Shown here: positions 42,641 to 51,931 of the stretch, piece after piece
Position numbering within the stretch: the stretch's first letter is position 1
Layout of the letters: each line of letters starts with the position of its first letter
Assembly (NCBI GenBank): GCA_013697055.1
Contig: JACCXK010000250.1
Coordinates: 1-54,135 of the forward strand
DNA: 54,135 nt
Source: Alphaproteobacteria bacterium
GTDB lineage: Bacteria; Pseudomonadota; Alphaproteobacteria; Micropepsales; Micropepsaceae
Direction of reading: 5' to 3'
The notes under the pieces: generated by a model
What the model saw: only the letters and a program-made list of their open reading frames with translations
The model's database searches: none
Told to the model about the DNA's origin: nothing
Translations under genes and position numbers: made by a program

Positions 42641-42985
42641 TCACTGACCGGACTCCGATTGCCGCAAAGGCGGCGGGGCGGCCATCGCCACCCGCTCGAC
42701 CACGACTTGCGGCGTCTTCAGATACCCCGCCGCCAGCAACTGCCGCAGCTTGTCCTGGAAGGCCGGCGGACTGAGTCCGGCCGCCGGTACCGTGCCCAAC
42801 ATCGCCATGTGGACATTGCCGTCACTGTTCACCATAAAGCCGCCGCTGAGCTCCTCCTCCCCCGCCACGATGATGCGCAGGGCGTCGCCGGGCTTCAGCA
42901 CATCGGCCTGCGCCACAGGCGGTGCATCGGGGGCCGACAGGCAGCCACCCAACACCAGGCACAAAGACAGGAAAATAGGCCGCAT
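42641..42985 (-). CDS. Minimal Wza-type polysaccharide export lipoprotein
   Basis: 114 residues from ATG 42985; the longer frame from 43048 lacks a signal peptide at its N-terminus. Lipoprotein signal with lipobox LGGC (Cys15). The only domain is the Poly_export (PES) module: VLKPGDALRIIVAGEEELSGGFMVNSDGNVHMAMLG, then LSPPAFQDKLRQLLAAGYLKTPQVVVE. Full Wza proteins are about 370 residues and even short relatives usually carry SLBB domains, missing here. It may need partner proteins to form an export channel, or be an accessory factor. It is divergent from the GT-C-like gene, 71 bases between starts. Confidence 0.82.
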   Translation of the reverse strand: MRPIFLSLCLVLGGCLSAPDAPPVAQADVLKPGDALRIIVAGEEELSGGFMVNSDGNVHMAMLGTVPAAGLSPPAFQDKLRQLLAAGYLKTPQVVVERVAMAAPPPLRQSESGQ

Positions 42986-43056
42986 CACAGAATCGTGACC
43001 AAAACGAATCGTTTCCCCTAGTATCGCGGCGCGCGAAGCAGGGGACAACGAGCCGA
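42986..43056. promoter_or_regulatory. Divergent promoter with 13-bp palindrome
   Basis: The region holds AAACGA-A-TCGTTT at 43002-43014, a perfect inverted repeat with a one-base centre, and the direct repeat GAATCG at 42990-42995 and 43006-43011. This could be the operator of a shared regulator for the export lipoprotein and the membrane-protein operon. No -35/-10 pair is convincing by eye. Confidence 0.4.
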
Positions 43057-44664
43057 ATGGCCTGGGAACGGGATTGGGCGCCGCGGCACTGGACCGGTTT
43101 CACCCTGGTCGCTGCCGCCCTGATGCTCGCCGCCCCGCTGTGGAGCGTGTGGGCGCCAGCCATGCCCGATTACCCGGCGCACTTGGCCAGCTTCGCCATG
43201 ATCCGGCAAGGCGATGCGGCGCTCTATCACCTGCATTGGAGCTTTGTGCCCAATCTGGCGTCGGAAGTGCTGGTGCCGCTGCTGGCGCGGCTGACCGGCG
43301 TGGTGGCGGCGACCAAGCTGTTCCTGACCGCCGCGATCTTCCTCTGGGTGGTGGGGCCGGGCGCCATTCACCGCGCTTTATATGGCCGCACCGGCATCTC
43401 GCCCCTGTTCGGGTCCTTCTTCGCCTACAACGCCAATTTCATCTGGGGCTTTTTCAATTATTATTTCGCCGCCGGATTGAGCTTCGCCATCTTCGCCGGC
43501 TGGATTGCAACAGACAGACGCAACGGGCCGGCGCGGCTTGCCGGCTTCGCATTGGCCGTCACCGCGCTTTACTTCTGCCACATCTTTGCAGCCGCCAGCC
43601 TGCTCTTGATGCTGACGGGGTTCGAAGTGGCGCAGAACATCCGCCAAGACAATCGCAGCTTGACGGCGCTCGCCCGCCGCGCCGCAGCCGTGGCGCTGAT
43701 TTACGTTCCCGCCGCCCTGGCCTTTGTGCTGCTGCGGCCCCGCAGCAACGAAGACGGCAGCGTGGAGTTCAACCTGGCCGATACGATGCTCGACCGGTTC
43801 GAAAGCCTGATGCAGCACGCTTTCGATGCCAGCGATTATGCATTGCCGCTGATCCTGTTCGGCGGATTGGCGTTGGCGCTGGTGTTGCGCAAGGCGCGGC
43901 TGCATCCCGCCATGTGGGGCGCCTTGGGCCTGCTGCTGCTGGGCGCGGTGAGCGCGCCGGAATGGGCGCTGGGCGGCTGGGCGGTGCATTTGCGCCTGCC
44001 CGCGGTGTTCGGCGCACTGTTGTTCGCCTCTGCCGAGCTGCGCATGAAGCCGCCGGTGCGGGCCAGTCTGGCTGCATTCGCGCTGATGATGATCGCCGCC
44101 AACGCCATCCTCCTGGCACAAAGCTGGATGGGCTATGACCGGCATTACCGCGAATTCCAGGCGGCGCTGGGGGAAGTGCCGCGCGGATCGCGCCTCTTGA
44201 CGGTGCTGGACGGCAACGCCATTGGCGGGCGTTCCGACCAGCCTTACTGGCACATGAGCGAGTTCGCCATTCCCGAACGCGGTGTCTTCACCCCGCTGCT
44301 GTTCACCACCAAGGGCCAGCATGTGGTGCAATGGAACCAGCCCTATGCGCGCTACGCCGCCAAAACGGCGCAGCAGGGCTCACCCCCCGACATCGACGAA
44401 CTGGAATTTCTTGCCCGCGGCCGGATGGACGCGGATGCAGCGATGAAAGAGTCCGTGCCCTATCTTGATCACTTCCAGTGCCATTTCGACATTGCGGTGC
44501 TGGTGCATCTGGACGGCAAACGCAGTCCCGTGCCCTCCATGCTGCGGCTTCGCCATGCCGGCAGTTTCTTTTCCCTCTACGACATCCTTCCCGGGCCCGA
44601 GCATCGGACAGGCGAACGCAGTGAGCCGTCGTCCGTGCGACCATCCAATGCGTGCCGGCGATGA
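43057..44664 (+). CDS. Polytopic membrane protein, GT-C-like, function unknown
   Basis: 535 residues with about ten membrane segments, then a C-terminal soluble domain (about 365-535). The first periplasmic loop holds MPDYPAHLASFAMIRQGD, resembling the acidic first loop of GT-C enzymes. The soluble part includes VPRGSRLLTVLDGN and FDIAVLVHLDGK, a pattern seen in uncharacterised alphaproteobacterial membrane proteins of glycan loci. Its stop overlaps the next gene's ATG (ATGA), so the two are an operon. A glycosyltransferase role is inference. Confidence 0.65.
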   Translation: MAWERDWAPRHWTGFTLVAAALMLAAPLWSVWAPAMPDYPAHLASFAMIRQGDAALYHLHWSFVPNLASEVLVPLLARLTGVVAATKLFLTAAIFLWVVGPGAIHRALYGRTGISPLFGSFFAYNANFIWGFFNYYFAAGLSFAIFAGWIATDRRNGPARLAGFALAVTALYFCHIFAAASLLLMLTGFEVAQNIRQDNRSLTALARRAAAVALIYVPAALAFVLLRPRSNEDGSVEFNLADTMLDRFESLMQHAFDASDYALPLILFGGLALALVLRKARLHPAMWGALGLLLLGAVSAPEWALGGWAVHLRLPAVFGALLFASAELRMKPPVRASLAAFALMMIAANAILLAQSWMGYDRHYREFQAALGEVPRGSRLLTVLDGNAIGGRSDQPYWHMSEFAIPERGVFTPLLFTTKGQHVVQWNQPYARYAAKTAQQGSPPDIDELEFLARGRMDADAAMKESVPYLDHFQCHFDIAVLVHLDGKRSPVPSMLRLRHAGSFFSLYDILPGPEHRTGERSEPSSVRPSNACRR

Positions 44665-45992
44665 ACCAGCGCGTTCTCGACACGATCCTCTGGAGCGTGC
44701 TGGGCATCACCGCGCTGGCGGTGTTGTGGCTCCTGACCCGCAATATCCTGACGATCCCGGCGCATGTCCCGCTGGATCCCAATGAAGGTTGGAACGCCGC
44801 CCATGCGCTTGCCCCTTCGCTTTACCCGCCGCCGCAAAGCCTGATGGCCAACAATTACCCGCCGCTGTCCTTTTATCTCATCCGCGCCCTGATCCGGCAT
44901 GGCGGCGATCCGGTGATTGCGGGACGCTGGCTTTCGCTGGCCGCCTTCCTGGGCATCGGCGCGGGAATCGCGGCGGTGTTGCGCCTGATGGATTGCAGTT
45001 CGCGCGGCATCGCCCTGGCGGTGCTGTTCTTCGCCGCCTTGCTGTTGATCGCCAGCGATTATGTGGGCATGGACGATCCCCAGTTTCTGGGCCATGCGCT
45101 GCAGGTCGCCGCCCTCATCCTGCTGCTGCACGAACGGCTCATGGTTTCGGCGCTCCTGTTCGCCGCCAGCCTGTTCATCAAGCACAACCTCCTGGCCCTG
45201 CCGCTGGCATCGGCGGCCTGGCTGGTGCTGCTGGATCGCCGCACGGGGCTGGAATTCTTGTTCTGGGGCATGGCCTTTGTGCTGGCGGGCCTGATCGCTT
45301 TCCAGCTCGGTTTCGGCACCAGCCTGCTGGACCAGTTGGCCTCGCCCCGGATGTGGTCCTTCGCCAACCTCGGCGACGCCGCCAGCCATCTGTGGTGGGC
45401 GCTGCTGCCGGCCGCGGCCATGGCCGGGCTCTGGCCCGACCGCGCCAGCCTGCTCTGGGCGCTTTACGCCGGCGCGGCCCTGATGCTGGGACTGGTGTTC
45501 GCCGCCGGCGACGGCGTGGATGCCAACGCTTTTTTCGATCTCGCCATCGCCCTGTCCTTGGGCCTGGGACTGACGGTGGACCGCAGCCGCTGGCCCATCC
45601 TGGCGGCCGCATCCACCCTGCCGCTGCTGATCTTTCTGGCCTTCCGCTTCCAAGACAACAATTACTTCTTCACCCGCAGCTTCGCCGCCGAATCGGCGCG
45701 CGACATCGCCTTCCTGCAATCGCGTCCCGGCCCCGCGCTGTGCGACCAGCTGTCCCTGTGCCTGTGGGCCGGCAAGCCGGCAGAGGTGGATGTCTTCAAC
45801 ATCGGTGAGCAGATCAAGACAGGCGCCCGCGATCCCAAACCGCTCACGCAACTGATCGCGGCGCATCAATTCGCGGTGCTGCAATTGTGGGATTTGGACG
45901 CGCTGGGCCCCGCGGTTGGGAACGCGATCCGGACAAATTATCGCGCCGACCACACGGACGATAACGGCACGTTCTTCACGCCCGTAAATTAA
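44661..45992 (+). CDS. GT-C family (ArnT/PMT-like) membrane glycosyltransferase
   Basis: 443 residues from ATG 44661, overlapping the preceding stop; GTG 44652 is disfavoured. The first periplasmic loop contains VPLDPNEGWNAAHAL followed by ANNYPPLSFYLIRALI, the acidic-then-YPP pattern of lipid-linked-sugar-dependent GT-C transferases. About ten membrane segments and a short C-terminal soluble part with DQLSLCLWAGKPAEVDVFN. The acceptor is unknown. Its TAA stop overlaps the stop of the convergent fusion gene within TTAA (45989-45992). Confidence 0.75.
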   Translation: MNQRVLDTILWSVLGITALAVLWLLTRNILTIPAHVPLDPNEGWNAAHALAPSLYPPPQSLMANNYPPLSFYLIRALIRHGGDPVIAGRWLSLAAFLGIGAGIAAVLRLMDCSSRGIALAVLFFAALLLIASDYVGMDDPQFLGHALQVAALILLLHERLMVSALLFAASLFIKHNLLALPLASAAWLVLLDRRTGLEFLFWGMAFVLAGLIAFQLGFGTSLLDQLASPRMWSFANLGDAASHLWWALLPAAAMAGLWPDRASLLWALYAGAALMLGLVFAAGDGVDANAFFDLAIALSLGLGLTVDRSRWPILAAASTLPLLIFLAFRFQDNNYFFTRSFAAESARDIAFLQSRPGPALCDQLSLCLWAGKPAEVDVFNIGEQIKTGARDPKPLTQLIAAHQFAVLQLWDLDALGPAVGNAIRTNYRADHTDDNGTFFTPVN

Positions 45993-48900
45993 GCACGGGC
46001 CTTGACGGTACCATGGCGCTCCAGCTTGCCCCAGCCGACAAAGGGTCCGCGCAGCGCCGTCCACAAGGAACGCACCACCACATAATACATTATCTGGCGA
46101 TAGCCGAAGCGCTGCAGCGGCAGCCATAACAGCAGCCGCCAGTCCTCGCCCTTTTCCATCACAAAACCCACCATCGCGGCGAGCAGATCCACCACGATGA
46201 AGACCGCATAATAAAGACCGACAATCTCAAGATTGTTGCCGGTGTAGGTGCCGACATGCTGGGCATAGTTGATGTACTCAGCGACGAGCTGCCACAGCAG
46301 CAGCAGGTCCGCCACCGGCGCCAGGGTGGTCAGCAGGATCTGGAACAGCCACACCTGCGGCAGCGCCACCAGGCCCAACTCGCCATACTCGGCGTTGAAG
46401 GTGATGCCGCGATACTTCCACAGGCATTGCAAAGTGCCATAGGCCCAGCGGAAGCGCTGCTTGGCCAGGCCCCCCACCGTGGCGGGGGCCTCGGTCCAGG
46501 CGACCGCGGTGGAATCGAAATGCACCCGGTAGCCTTCGGTCTGGATGTGGATGGTCAGGTCCTGGTCTTCCGCCAAGGTGTCGGCGGGAAAGCCGCCCAG
46601 TTCGCGCAACACATCGCGCCTCCAGGCGCCCACCGCGCCCGGCACCACCGTCAGCGTATCCAGCGCCGACAGTGCGCGGCGCTCCAAATTCTGCGCCACG
46701 ATATATTCCAGCGCCTGCCAGCGGGTGATCATGTTGATGCGATTGCCGACCTTGGCGTTGCCCGCCACCGCCCCGATGCTGGGATCGGTAAACCAGCGCA
46801 CCAGCCGCGAGATGGTGGTGCTTTCAAACTGGGTGTCGGCATCCAGCGCCACCACCACTTCGCCTTTGGCATTCTCCAGTCCGACATTCAAGGCGTTGGC
46901 CTTACCGCCATTGGGAATGGAGATCACGCCGACACGCGGCTCATTCATGAAATGCGACTTGACGATATAGGCGGTGTGATCCTTGGAGCCGTCATCGATC
47001 ACCAGCACTTCCATGTTGGGATAGTCGCTGGCCAGAATCCGCTCCACGGTGGTGACGATCACTTTTTCTTCGTTGAAGGCGGGGATCAACACCGTCACTT
47101 TCTGTGCGGTGTCGCCGCCGGGCATAGGCGTGCCCGGCCCCTGCGCCCGTTTCCACAGCGCCAGCCCCGCCAGGGCGAACAGCCGCGCCACGCCCAGCAC
47201 AATGGCGCCCAGGAAACAGTAGTAAAGAAACTGCGAAAGATAACTGATGGTCAGGAACACGGCGCGGTCGGCATAGAGCGACATGGTGAAAGGCAGCGGC
47301 GGCATCACCTCGTCTCGCTTGAAACCGCCCAGCTCGGACAGGGGCACGAATGTGTAGCCCTTGGCCCGCAAGCTATCGATCAACTGGGGCAACAGCACCA
47401 GCGTCTTGCTGCGGTCGCCGCCGGAGTCATGCATCAGGATGACATTGCCGCGCAGGTCGAGATTCTGGTTGTTCAGGCCCTTGTTCACCAGCGCCAGCAT
47501 TTGCGGCACGGTGTAATTCTCCCAATCCAGGGTATCGAGATTGGCGGTGACCTCGATATAGCCCAACGCCTGGGCCGCCTTGATCGGCTCGATCTCGTCG
47601 GCATCCGACGGGCTGGCATCGCTGAGATAGGGCGAACGGAAGAAGCGCATCGAGCGCCCGGTCAGCGCCTGGAACAGCCGCTGGGTGGCGTTCAGTTCCA
47701 GCCGCACCGCCGCGGCGGGAACGTCGGCCAGGTTGGGATGCGTGTAGGTGTGGTTGCCGACTTCGTGGCCTTCGGCCAGCACGCGCTGCGTCAGGCCGGG
47801 ATGGGCCTCCATCGCCGAGCCGATCATGAAGAAGGTGGCCGGCGCTTTTTTCTCTTTCAGGATTTTCAAGATTCCCGGCGTCCAGTCCGGATCGGGCCCA
47901 TCATCGAAAGTCAGCGCCAGTTTCTTAGGCAAAGCGCCGGCGCGGCGGATCACATAGCTGGTTGGCAGGCTGTCATAGCGTTCGTCCACGATGTCGCCGG
48001 TGGCGGCTTCCATGGTCAGGCTGCGCTTGCCCAGCGCCGGATCGCTTTCCACCCGCAGGATTTCGCCGAACCCGTCATAGTCCGGATTCTCCAGGTCGTT
48101 GGCGATGCGCTTGAGGCTCTCCGGCGGCGGCGCGCCGTAGCGCTGGCCCATCAGGGGCAGGATCGACGGGTCCTCATAGCCCAGCTTCCACAAGGCATAG
48201 CCGGCCGGACGATAAGGATCGGCGGCATGGATCTGGTTGAAGGCGGTGACGCCGTCCAGGAACCAGACCTGGTGTTCGCCATCCACATCATTGTAGCTGA
48301 AGTGCGGATTGTTGGTGGCGGGATCGAACAGCACCGTGGCGCTGTTGTCGCGCGCCGTGGCCATGGCGTATTCGAAACTCAAGATATTGGCAGGCTTCTT
48401 GCTGGCCCAGTCATAGGCCCAGGACCCCAGGGTCACGATGGTGCTGTCGGCGGGAAGCTGGCGCATGCGCTTGTCCAGCGTCTTTTCGTACCAGTCCTGG
48501 GCGGCGATGGAGCCGGCCGGGCCATCCTGGTCCACTTGGTCGTATGCCATCAGCATCGTGTAATCGACGATGTCGGCGAAGGTACGATAAGGCCAGTCGT
48601 CGTCATCGAACGCCACGGCCTGGGCGATGATCCAGTCATGCGGTGCAAATTCCGCCGACATGCGGGTGAGAAAAGCCTCCAAGTCCTTGTGGGCGCTCTT
48701 GGGCACTTCCTCGAAATCGACGGTGACGCCCTGCAGCTTGTTGGCGGCGATAAAGGTCATAATGTCGTTCAGCAGTTTTTCCGAACGCGCCGGATCAGCC
48801 AGCAGCTTGGCCAGCCCCGCGCCATCCCAGCGGCCGGCACGATAATTCTGCACAACTGGCAATACCGCGACGCTTGGTTTGTTGGTCCGGATGAAATCCA

Positions 48901-49411
48901 GCGCGCGCCGGTCCATCCAGTGGGTCGCCAAGTGCATGTCATCGCCATCAAGGGTCATCCAGACCGGTAGCACCCAGTCCAAAGTCTTCAGCGAGCGCTT
49001 CAAGGACGGCCAGGCCGGATCAGCCTTGCCCTGAAAGTTGGTATAAAAGCCGATGGCCAGGGCGCGGCCATCCTGCGGCTTGAGGATGGCGGGCAGCGCG
49101 CGGCTGGGCAGCGCGCTTTGGGCTTTGCGCAGACGGGCGATGTCTTCCAGCCGGCGCTTCTGCGCCGCCGCCGCCAGCCGCTGGGCGCGGGCGAGCAAGC
49201 CCGGCTTCTGGGCCCGCTTGAGCACATTGGGTGGGGTTGCGGCCACGCCCCGGCCCGGCAAGTCCAGCCCGGTGACCGGCGGGGCCAGCGCCAGGCTGGT
49301 GACAAAGCCCACCAGGATCACCAGGGCAGCGATGCCCACCACCCAGGCAATGACCTTGATGCGGGCGGCACGGCGCCCGGACGCGTCAAAGAAGATCGGC
49401 TTGTTGGCCAT
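45989..49411 (-). CDS. GH18-like / NodB deacetylase / GT2 tripartite fusion
   Basis: 1140 residues from ATG 49411. TM 19-41; GH18-like domain about 115-425 with GVTVDFEE keeping Asp232 and Glu234, the acid of DxxDxDxE, while the first two Asp are replaced. NodB polysaccharide deacetylase about 495-700: TFDDGPD (501-507), metal ligands HTYTH (His554, His558), RSPY (592-595). TM about 717-750; GT2 domain about 770-1000 with DDGS (806-809), DAD (857-859), EDQDL and QRFRW (985-989), as in PgaC/NodC/cellulose-synthase-like enzymes; terminal TMs. One protein could make a beta-linked N-acetylhexosamine polymer inside and deacetylate and trim it outside. Confidence 0.9.
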   Translation of the reverse strand: MANKPIFFDASGRRAARIKVIAWVVGIAALVILVGFVTSLALAPPVTGLDLPGRGVAATPPNVLKRAQKPGLLARAQRLAAAAQKRRLEDIARLRKAQSALPSRALPAILKPQDGRALAIGFYTNFQGKADPAWPSLKRSLKTLDWVLPVWMTLDGDDMHLATHWMDRRALDFIRTNKPSVAVLPVVQNYRAGRWDGAGLAKLLADPARSEKLLNDIMTFIAANKLQGVTVDFEEVPKSAHKDLEAFLTRMSAEFAPHDWIIAQAVAFDDDDWPYRTFADIVDYTMLMAYDQVDQDGPAGSIAAQDWYEKTLDKRMRQLPADSTIVTLGSWAYDWASKKPANILSFEYAMATARDNSATVLFDPATNNPHFSYNDVDGEHQVWFLDGVTAFNQIHAADPYRPAGYALWKLGYEDPSILPLMGQRYGAPPPESLKRIANDLENPDYDGFGEILRVESDPALGKRSLTMEAATGDIVDERYDSLPTSYVIRRAGALPKKLALTFDDGPDPDWTPGILKILKEKKAPATFFMIGSAMEAHPGLTQRVLAEGHEVGNHTYTHPNLADVPAAAVRLELNATQRLFQALTGRSMRFFRSPYLSDASPSDADEIEPIKAAQALGYIEVTANLDTLDWENYTVPQMLALVNKGLNNQNLDLRGNVILMHDSGGDRSKTLVLLPQLIDSLRAKGYTFVPLSELGGFKRDEVMPPLPFTMSLYADRAVFLTISYLSQFLYYCFLGAIVLGVARLFALAGLALWKRAQGPGTPMPGGDTAQKVTVLIPAFNEEKVIVTTVERILASDYPNMEVLVIDDGSKDHTAYIVKSHFMNEPRVGVISIPNGGKANALNVGLENAKGEVVVALDADTQFESTTISRLVRWFTDPSIGAVAGNAKVGNRINMITRWQALEYIVAQNLERRALSALDTLTVVPGAVGAWRRDVLRELGGFPADTLAEDQDLTIHIQTEGYRVHFDSTAVAWTEAPATVGGLAKQRFRWAYGTLQCLWKYRGITFNAEYGELGLVALPQVWLFQILLTTLAPVADLLLLWQLVAEYINYAQHVGTYTGNNLEIVGLYYAVFIVVDLLAAMVGFVMEKGEDWRLLLWLPLQRFGYRQIMYYVVVRSLWTALRGPFVGWGKLERHGTVKARA

Positions 49412-49529
49412 TGTCTTTAGATACAACGCGGGAGGCCTGACGCGAAGAGGGTGCGCGTCATGGCGTCGCCACCCCACAATATTTGGGCGGGATACACATG
49501 GCGGTCCCGCACGTTCATGCTAAGAGGCG

Positions 49530-49916
49530 GTGAGCGATTCAGGTGGTTCCAACGTGGCGTCTTACAATTGTGCAAACTGCCCCGGCTATTGCTGCTCCTA
49601 TCCCCTGATCCCCCTGACCAAGCGTGACGTTGAGCGGCTGGCCAAGCATTTCGGCCTGGACTTCGAAGCCGCCAAGAAGAAATTCACCAAGGTGGATGCC
49701 GAGGCCAAATACGCCATGCGGCGCAAGGCCGATCCGCACTTCGGCAAGATCTGCCAATTCTTCGACACCACCAAGCGCTGCTGCACCATCTATCACGCCC
49801 GCCCCACCATCTGCCGGGAGTATCCGGGCGGCGGCTGCGGCTATTACGGGTTCCTGATGGCGGAGCGCAATTCGCAGGAAGACAAGACCCACGTCGCTTC
49901 GACCTGGAATGCCTGA
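49530..49916 (+). CDS. YkgJ-family zinc/iron-chelating Cys-cluster protein
   Basis: 128 residues from GTG 49530. A second in-frame GTG at 49554 has a better spaced ribosome-binding site (AGGTGG, seven bases upstream) and may be the true start. Cys pattern: NCANCPGYCCSYPLIPLT, then ICQFFDTTKRCCTIYHARPTICREYPGGGC, as in the CxxCxxxCC family PF03692. Members are proposed to bind zinc or an iron-sulfur cluster; exact function is unknown. It is divergent from the fusion gene, with 118 bases between starts. Confidence 0.88.
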   Translation: MSDSGGSNVASYNCANCPGYCCSYPLIPLTKRDVERLAKHFGLDFEAAKKKFTKVDAEAKYAMRRKADPHFGKICQFFDTTKRCCTIYHARPTICREYPGGGCGYYGFLMAERNSQEDKTHVASTWNA

Positions 49917-49924
49917 ACGCGGTT

Positions 49925-50003
49925 CCTCCCCGACGCGCGCGAAGCGCGCTTGCATGGGGAGGTGGCCGTAGCTGGCTCTCGAGCCAGCGAAGGCCGGAGG
50001 GGC
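49925..50003. repeat. CCTCCCC...GGGGAGG intergenic hairpin repeat
   Basis: CCTCCCC (49925-49931) pairs with GGGGAGG (49956-49962), enclosing GCGCGC-GAA-GCGCGC. A second unit follows: GGCC, then GCTGGCTC-TC-GAGCCAGC (49971-49988), then GGCC, GGAGGGG. It is typical of dispersed alphaproteobacterial intergenic repeats and differs from the GTCAT family. The remaining bases to 50146 show no gene. Confidence 0.7.
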
Positions 50004-50146
50004 GATGCTGCGCTGCAACAGCTAACTCCCGGACTTTCTTCATAAAATTGCACTGGGCGGCATGACAGGACGCGTTTTCCTGCTCTAAGGTCGCCATCAC
50101 TGGGGAACCGCCCGGCTTTCGGGCGGCATCATTGGGGGACTGCTGC

Positions 50147-51826
50147 ATGCTCGGCTGGGCGCAAAATTACGATCCGTTCAACAATCCGCTGCTCTCGGCC
50201 TTGGTGGCCGCGATCCCCATGGTCCTCTTGCTGGCGATCATCGCCACCAACAAGATCACCGCCCATACCGCATCGGTCATCGCCATTGTGGTGGCGATCC
50301 TGGTGGTCATTTTCGCCTTCGGCATGCCCGCCGAACTGGCCTTCAAAGTCACCGGCCTGGGCGTGATCTCCGGCCTGTTCCCCATCGGCTGGATCATCCT
50401 GAACGTCATCTTCCTCTACCGCCTGACGGTGGACAAAGGGTTGTTCGCCGTCTTCCAGCATTCGCTGGGCTCCATCACCCCCGACCGGCGCCTGCAGCTT
50501 CTCCTGATCGCCTTCTGCTTCGGCGCCTTTTTCGAAGGCGCCGCCGGTTTCGGCACCCCCGTGGCGGTGACCGCCGCCATGCTGATGGGCCTGGGCTTCA
50601 GCCCCCTCGCCGCCGCTGGCCTGTCGTTGATCGCCGACACCGCCACCGTGGCCTTTGGCGCTCTGGGTACCCCGATCCAAGCCCTGGCCGCCTCCACCGG
50701 CTATGACCCCTTCATCCTGGGCCAGATTATCGGGCGCCAGTCATCCTTCTTCGCCCTGCTCATTCCATTCTGGCTGGTGTTCGCCCTGGTCGGCTGGCGG
50801 AAGATGTGGGACGTGTGGCCCGCCATCCTGGTCGCGGGCCTGAGCTTCGCCATCCCGCAATATCTGATCTCCAACTACATCAATCCCTGGATTGTGGACA
50901 TCGCCGCCGGCGGCATTGCCATGGCCTGCCTGATCCTGTTTCTGCGCGTCTGGCAGCCCAAGGAAATCTGGACCTCGACCAAGCTGTGGGGCACCAATGA
51001 CACATCCGCGGAAGGAAGGCCCGCGCCTGTGGCGCTGGCGCAGCTGCCCACGCCCGGCGAAGTGTTCAAGGCCTGGGTGCCGTGGCTGATCCTCTGCGTC
51101 GTGCTGGGCCTCTGGGCCACCGGCTGGTGGAAGGGCCTGGTCAATCCCCTGTTCTCGCCCACCTATCACGTGCCGGGTCTGGACAAGATGATCCATCGCG
51201 TGCCGCCCATCGTGGCCAAGGCGACCGACGAGCCGGCGGTGTTCGCCTTCACCTTCCTGTCCTACAGCGGCACCGGCATCCTGCTGACCTCGCTGATCGC
51301 CGGTTTGCTGATGGGCTACAAGCCGATCGAGCTGGTGCGCAACTACATCAAGACCATGTGGGTGGTGCGCTATTCCATCATCACCATCGCGGCGATGCTG
51401 GCGCTGGGCACGCTGACGCGCTTTTCGGGCGTCGACGGCACGCTGGGCCTGGCGTTCGCCCGCACCGGCTGGCTCTATCCCTTCTTCGGCACTGTGCTGG
51501 GCTGGGTTGGTGTGGCGGCGACCGGATCGGACACCGCCGCCAATGTGCTGTTCGGCGGCCTGCAGAAGATCACCGCCCAGCAGCTGGGCCTCAATCCCGT
51601 GCTGATGGCGGCTGCCAACTCCACCGGCGGCGTGATGGGCAAGATGATCGACACCCAGTCCATCGTGGTGGCGGCCACCGCCACCGGCTGGTACGGCCAT
51701 GAAGGCTCCATCCTGCGCTTTGTGTTCTGGCACTCCATCATTCTGGTCAGCCTGGTCGGCATCATGGTGATGCTGCAGGCCTATGTGCCGCTCTTCCAGA
51801 TGACGGTGCCGGTGGTGCCGCTGTAA
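50147..51826 (+). CDS. LctP-family permease (lactate or glycolate)
   Basis: 559 residues from ATG 50147, with GGGGGA seven bases upstream (a start at 50132 would overlap this site). Twelve or more membrane segments. LctP signatures: YDPFNNPLLSALVAAIP, FGAFFEGAAGFGTPVAVTAAML, FGALGTPIQALAASTG, and TGSDTAANVLFGGLQKITA with MAAANSTGGVMGKMIDTQSI. The family includes L-lactate permease LldP and glycolate permease GlcA of E. coli. The malate synthase G gene follows, as glcB neighbours glcA in E. coli, which favours glycolate; no lactate dehydrogenase or glcDEF is seen here. Confidence 0.92.
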   Translation: MLGWAQNYDPFNNPLLSALVAAIPMVLLLAIIATNKITAHTASVIAIVVAILVVIFAFGMPAELAFKVTGLGVISGLFPIGWIILNVIFLYRLTVDKGLFAVFQHSLGSITPDRRLQLLLIAFCFGAFFEGAAGFGTPVAVTAAMLMGLGFSPLAAAGLSLIADTATVAFGALGTPIQALAASTGYDPFILGQIIGRQSSFFALLIPFWLVFALVGWRKMWDVWPAILVAGLSFAIPQYLISNYINPWIVDIAAGGIAMACLILFLRVWQPKEIWTSTKLWGTNDTSAEGRPAPVALAQLPTPGEVFKAWVPWLILCVVLGLWATGWWKGLVNPLFSPTYHVPGLDKMIHRVPPIVAKATDEPAVFAFTFLSYSGTGILLTSLIAGLLMGYKPIELVRNYIKTMWVVRYSIITIAAMLALGTLTRFSGVDGTLGLAFARTGWLYPFFGTVLGWVGVAATGSDTAANVLFGGLQKITAQQLGLNPVLMAAANSTGGVMGKMIDTQSIVVAATATGWYGHEGSILRFVFWHSIILVSLVGIMVMLQAYVPLFQMTVPVVPL

Positions 51827-51851
51827 GGCTTGCGACAAACACGACATGATC

Positions 51852-51883
51852 AGGCCGGACCGCAAGGTCCGGCCTTTTCGTTT
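51852..51883 (+). terminator. Rho-independent terminator after the LctP-family gene
   Basis: Perfect 9-bp stem GGCCGGACC/GGTCCGGCC with a GCAA tetraloop, an added A-T pair, then TTTTCGTTT. It lies 26 bases after the permease stop, so permease and malate synthase are probably separate transcripts or partly attenuated. Confidence 0.9.
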
Positions 51884-51931
51884 GGGGCCTGTCGCTTTAG
51901 GCTGATGGCAACCCTTTCAAAGAAGAGCGTC

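Noticed and set aside
46256..48970. 904-codon plus-strand ORF opposite the GH18-deacetylase-GT2 gene
   Set aside because: Antisense shadow of a gene with clear catalytic motifs; no recognisable protein features of its own.
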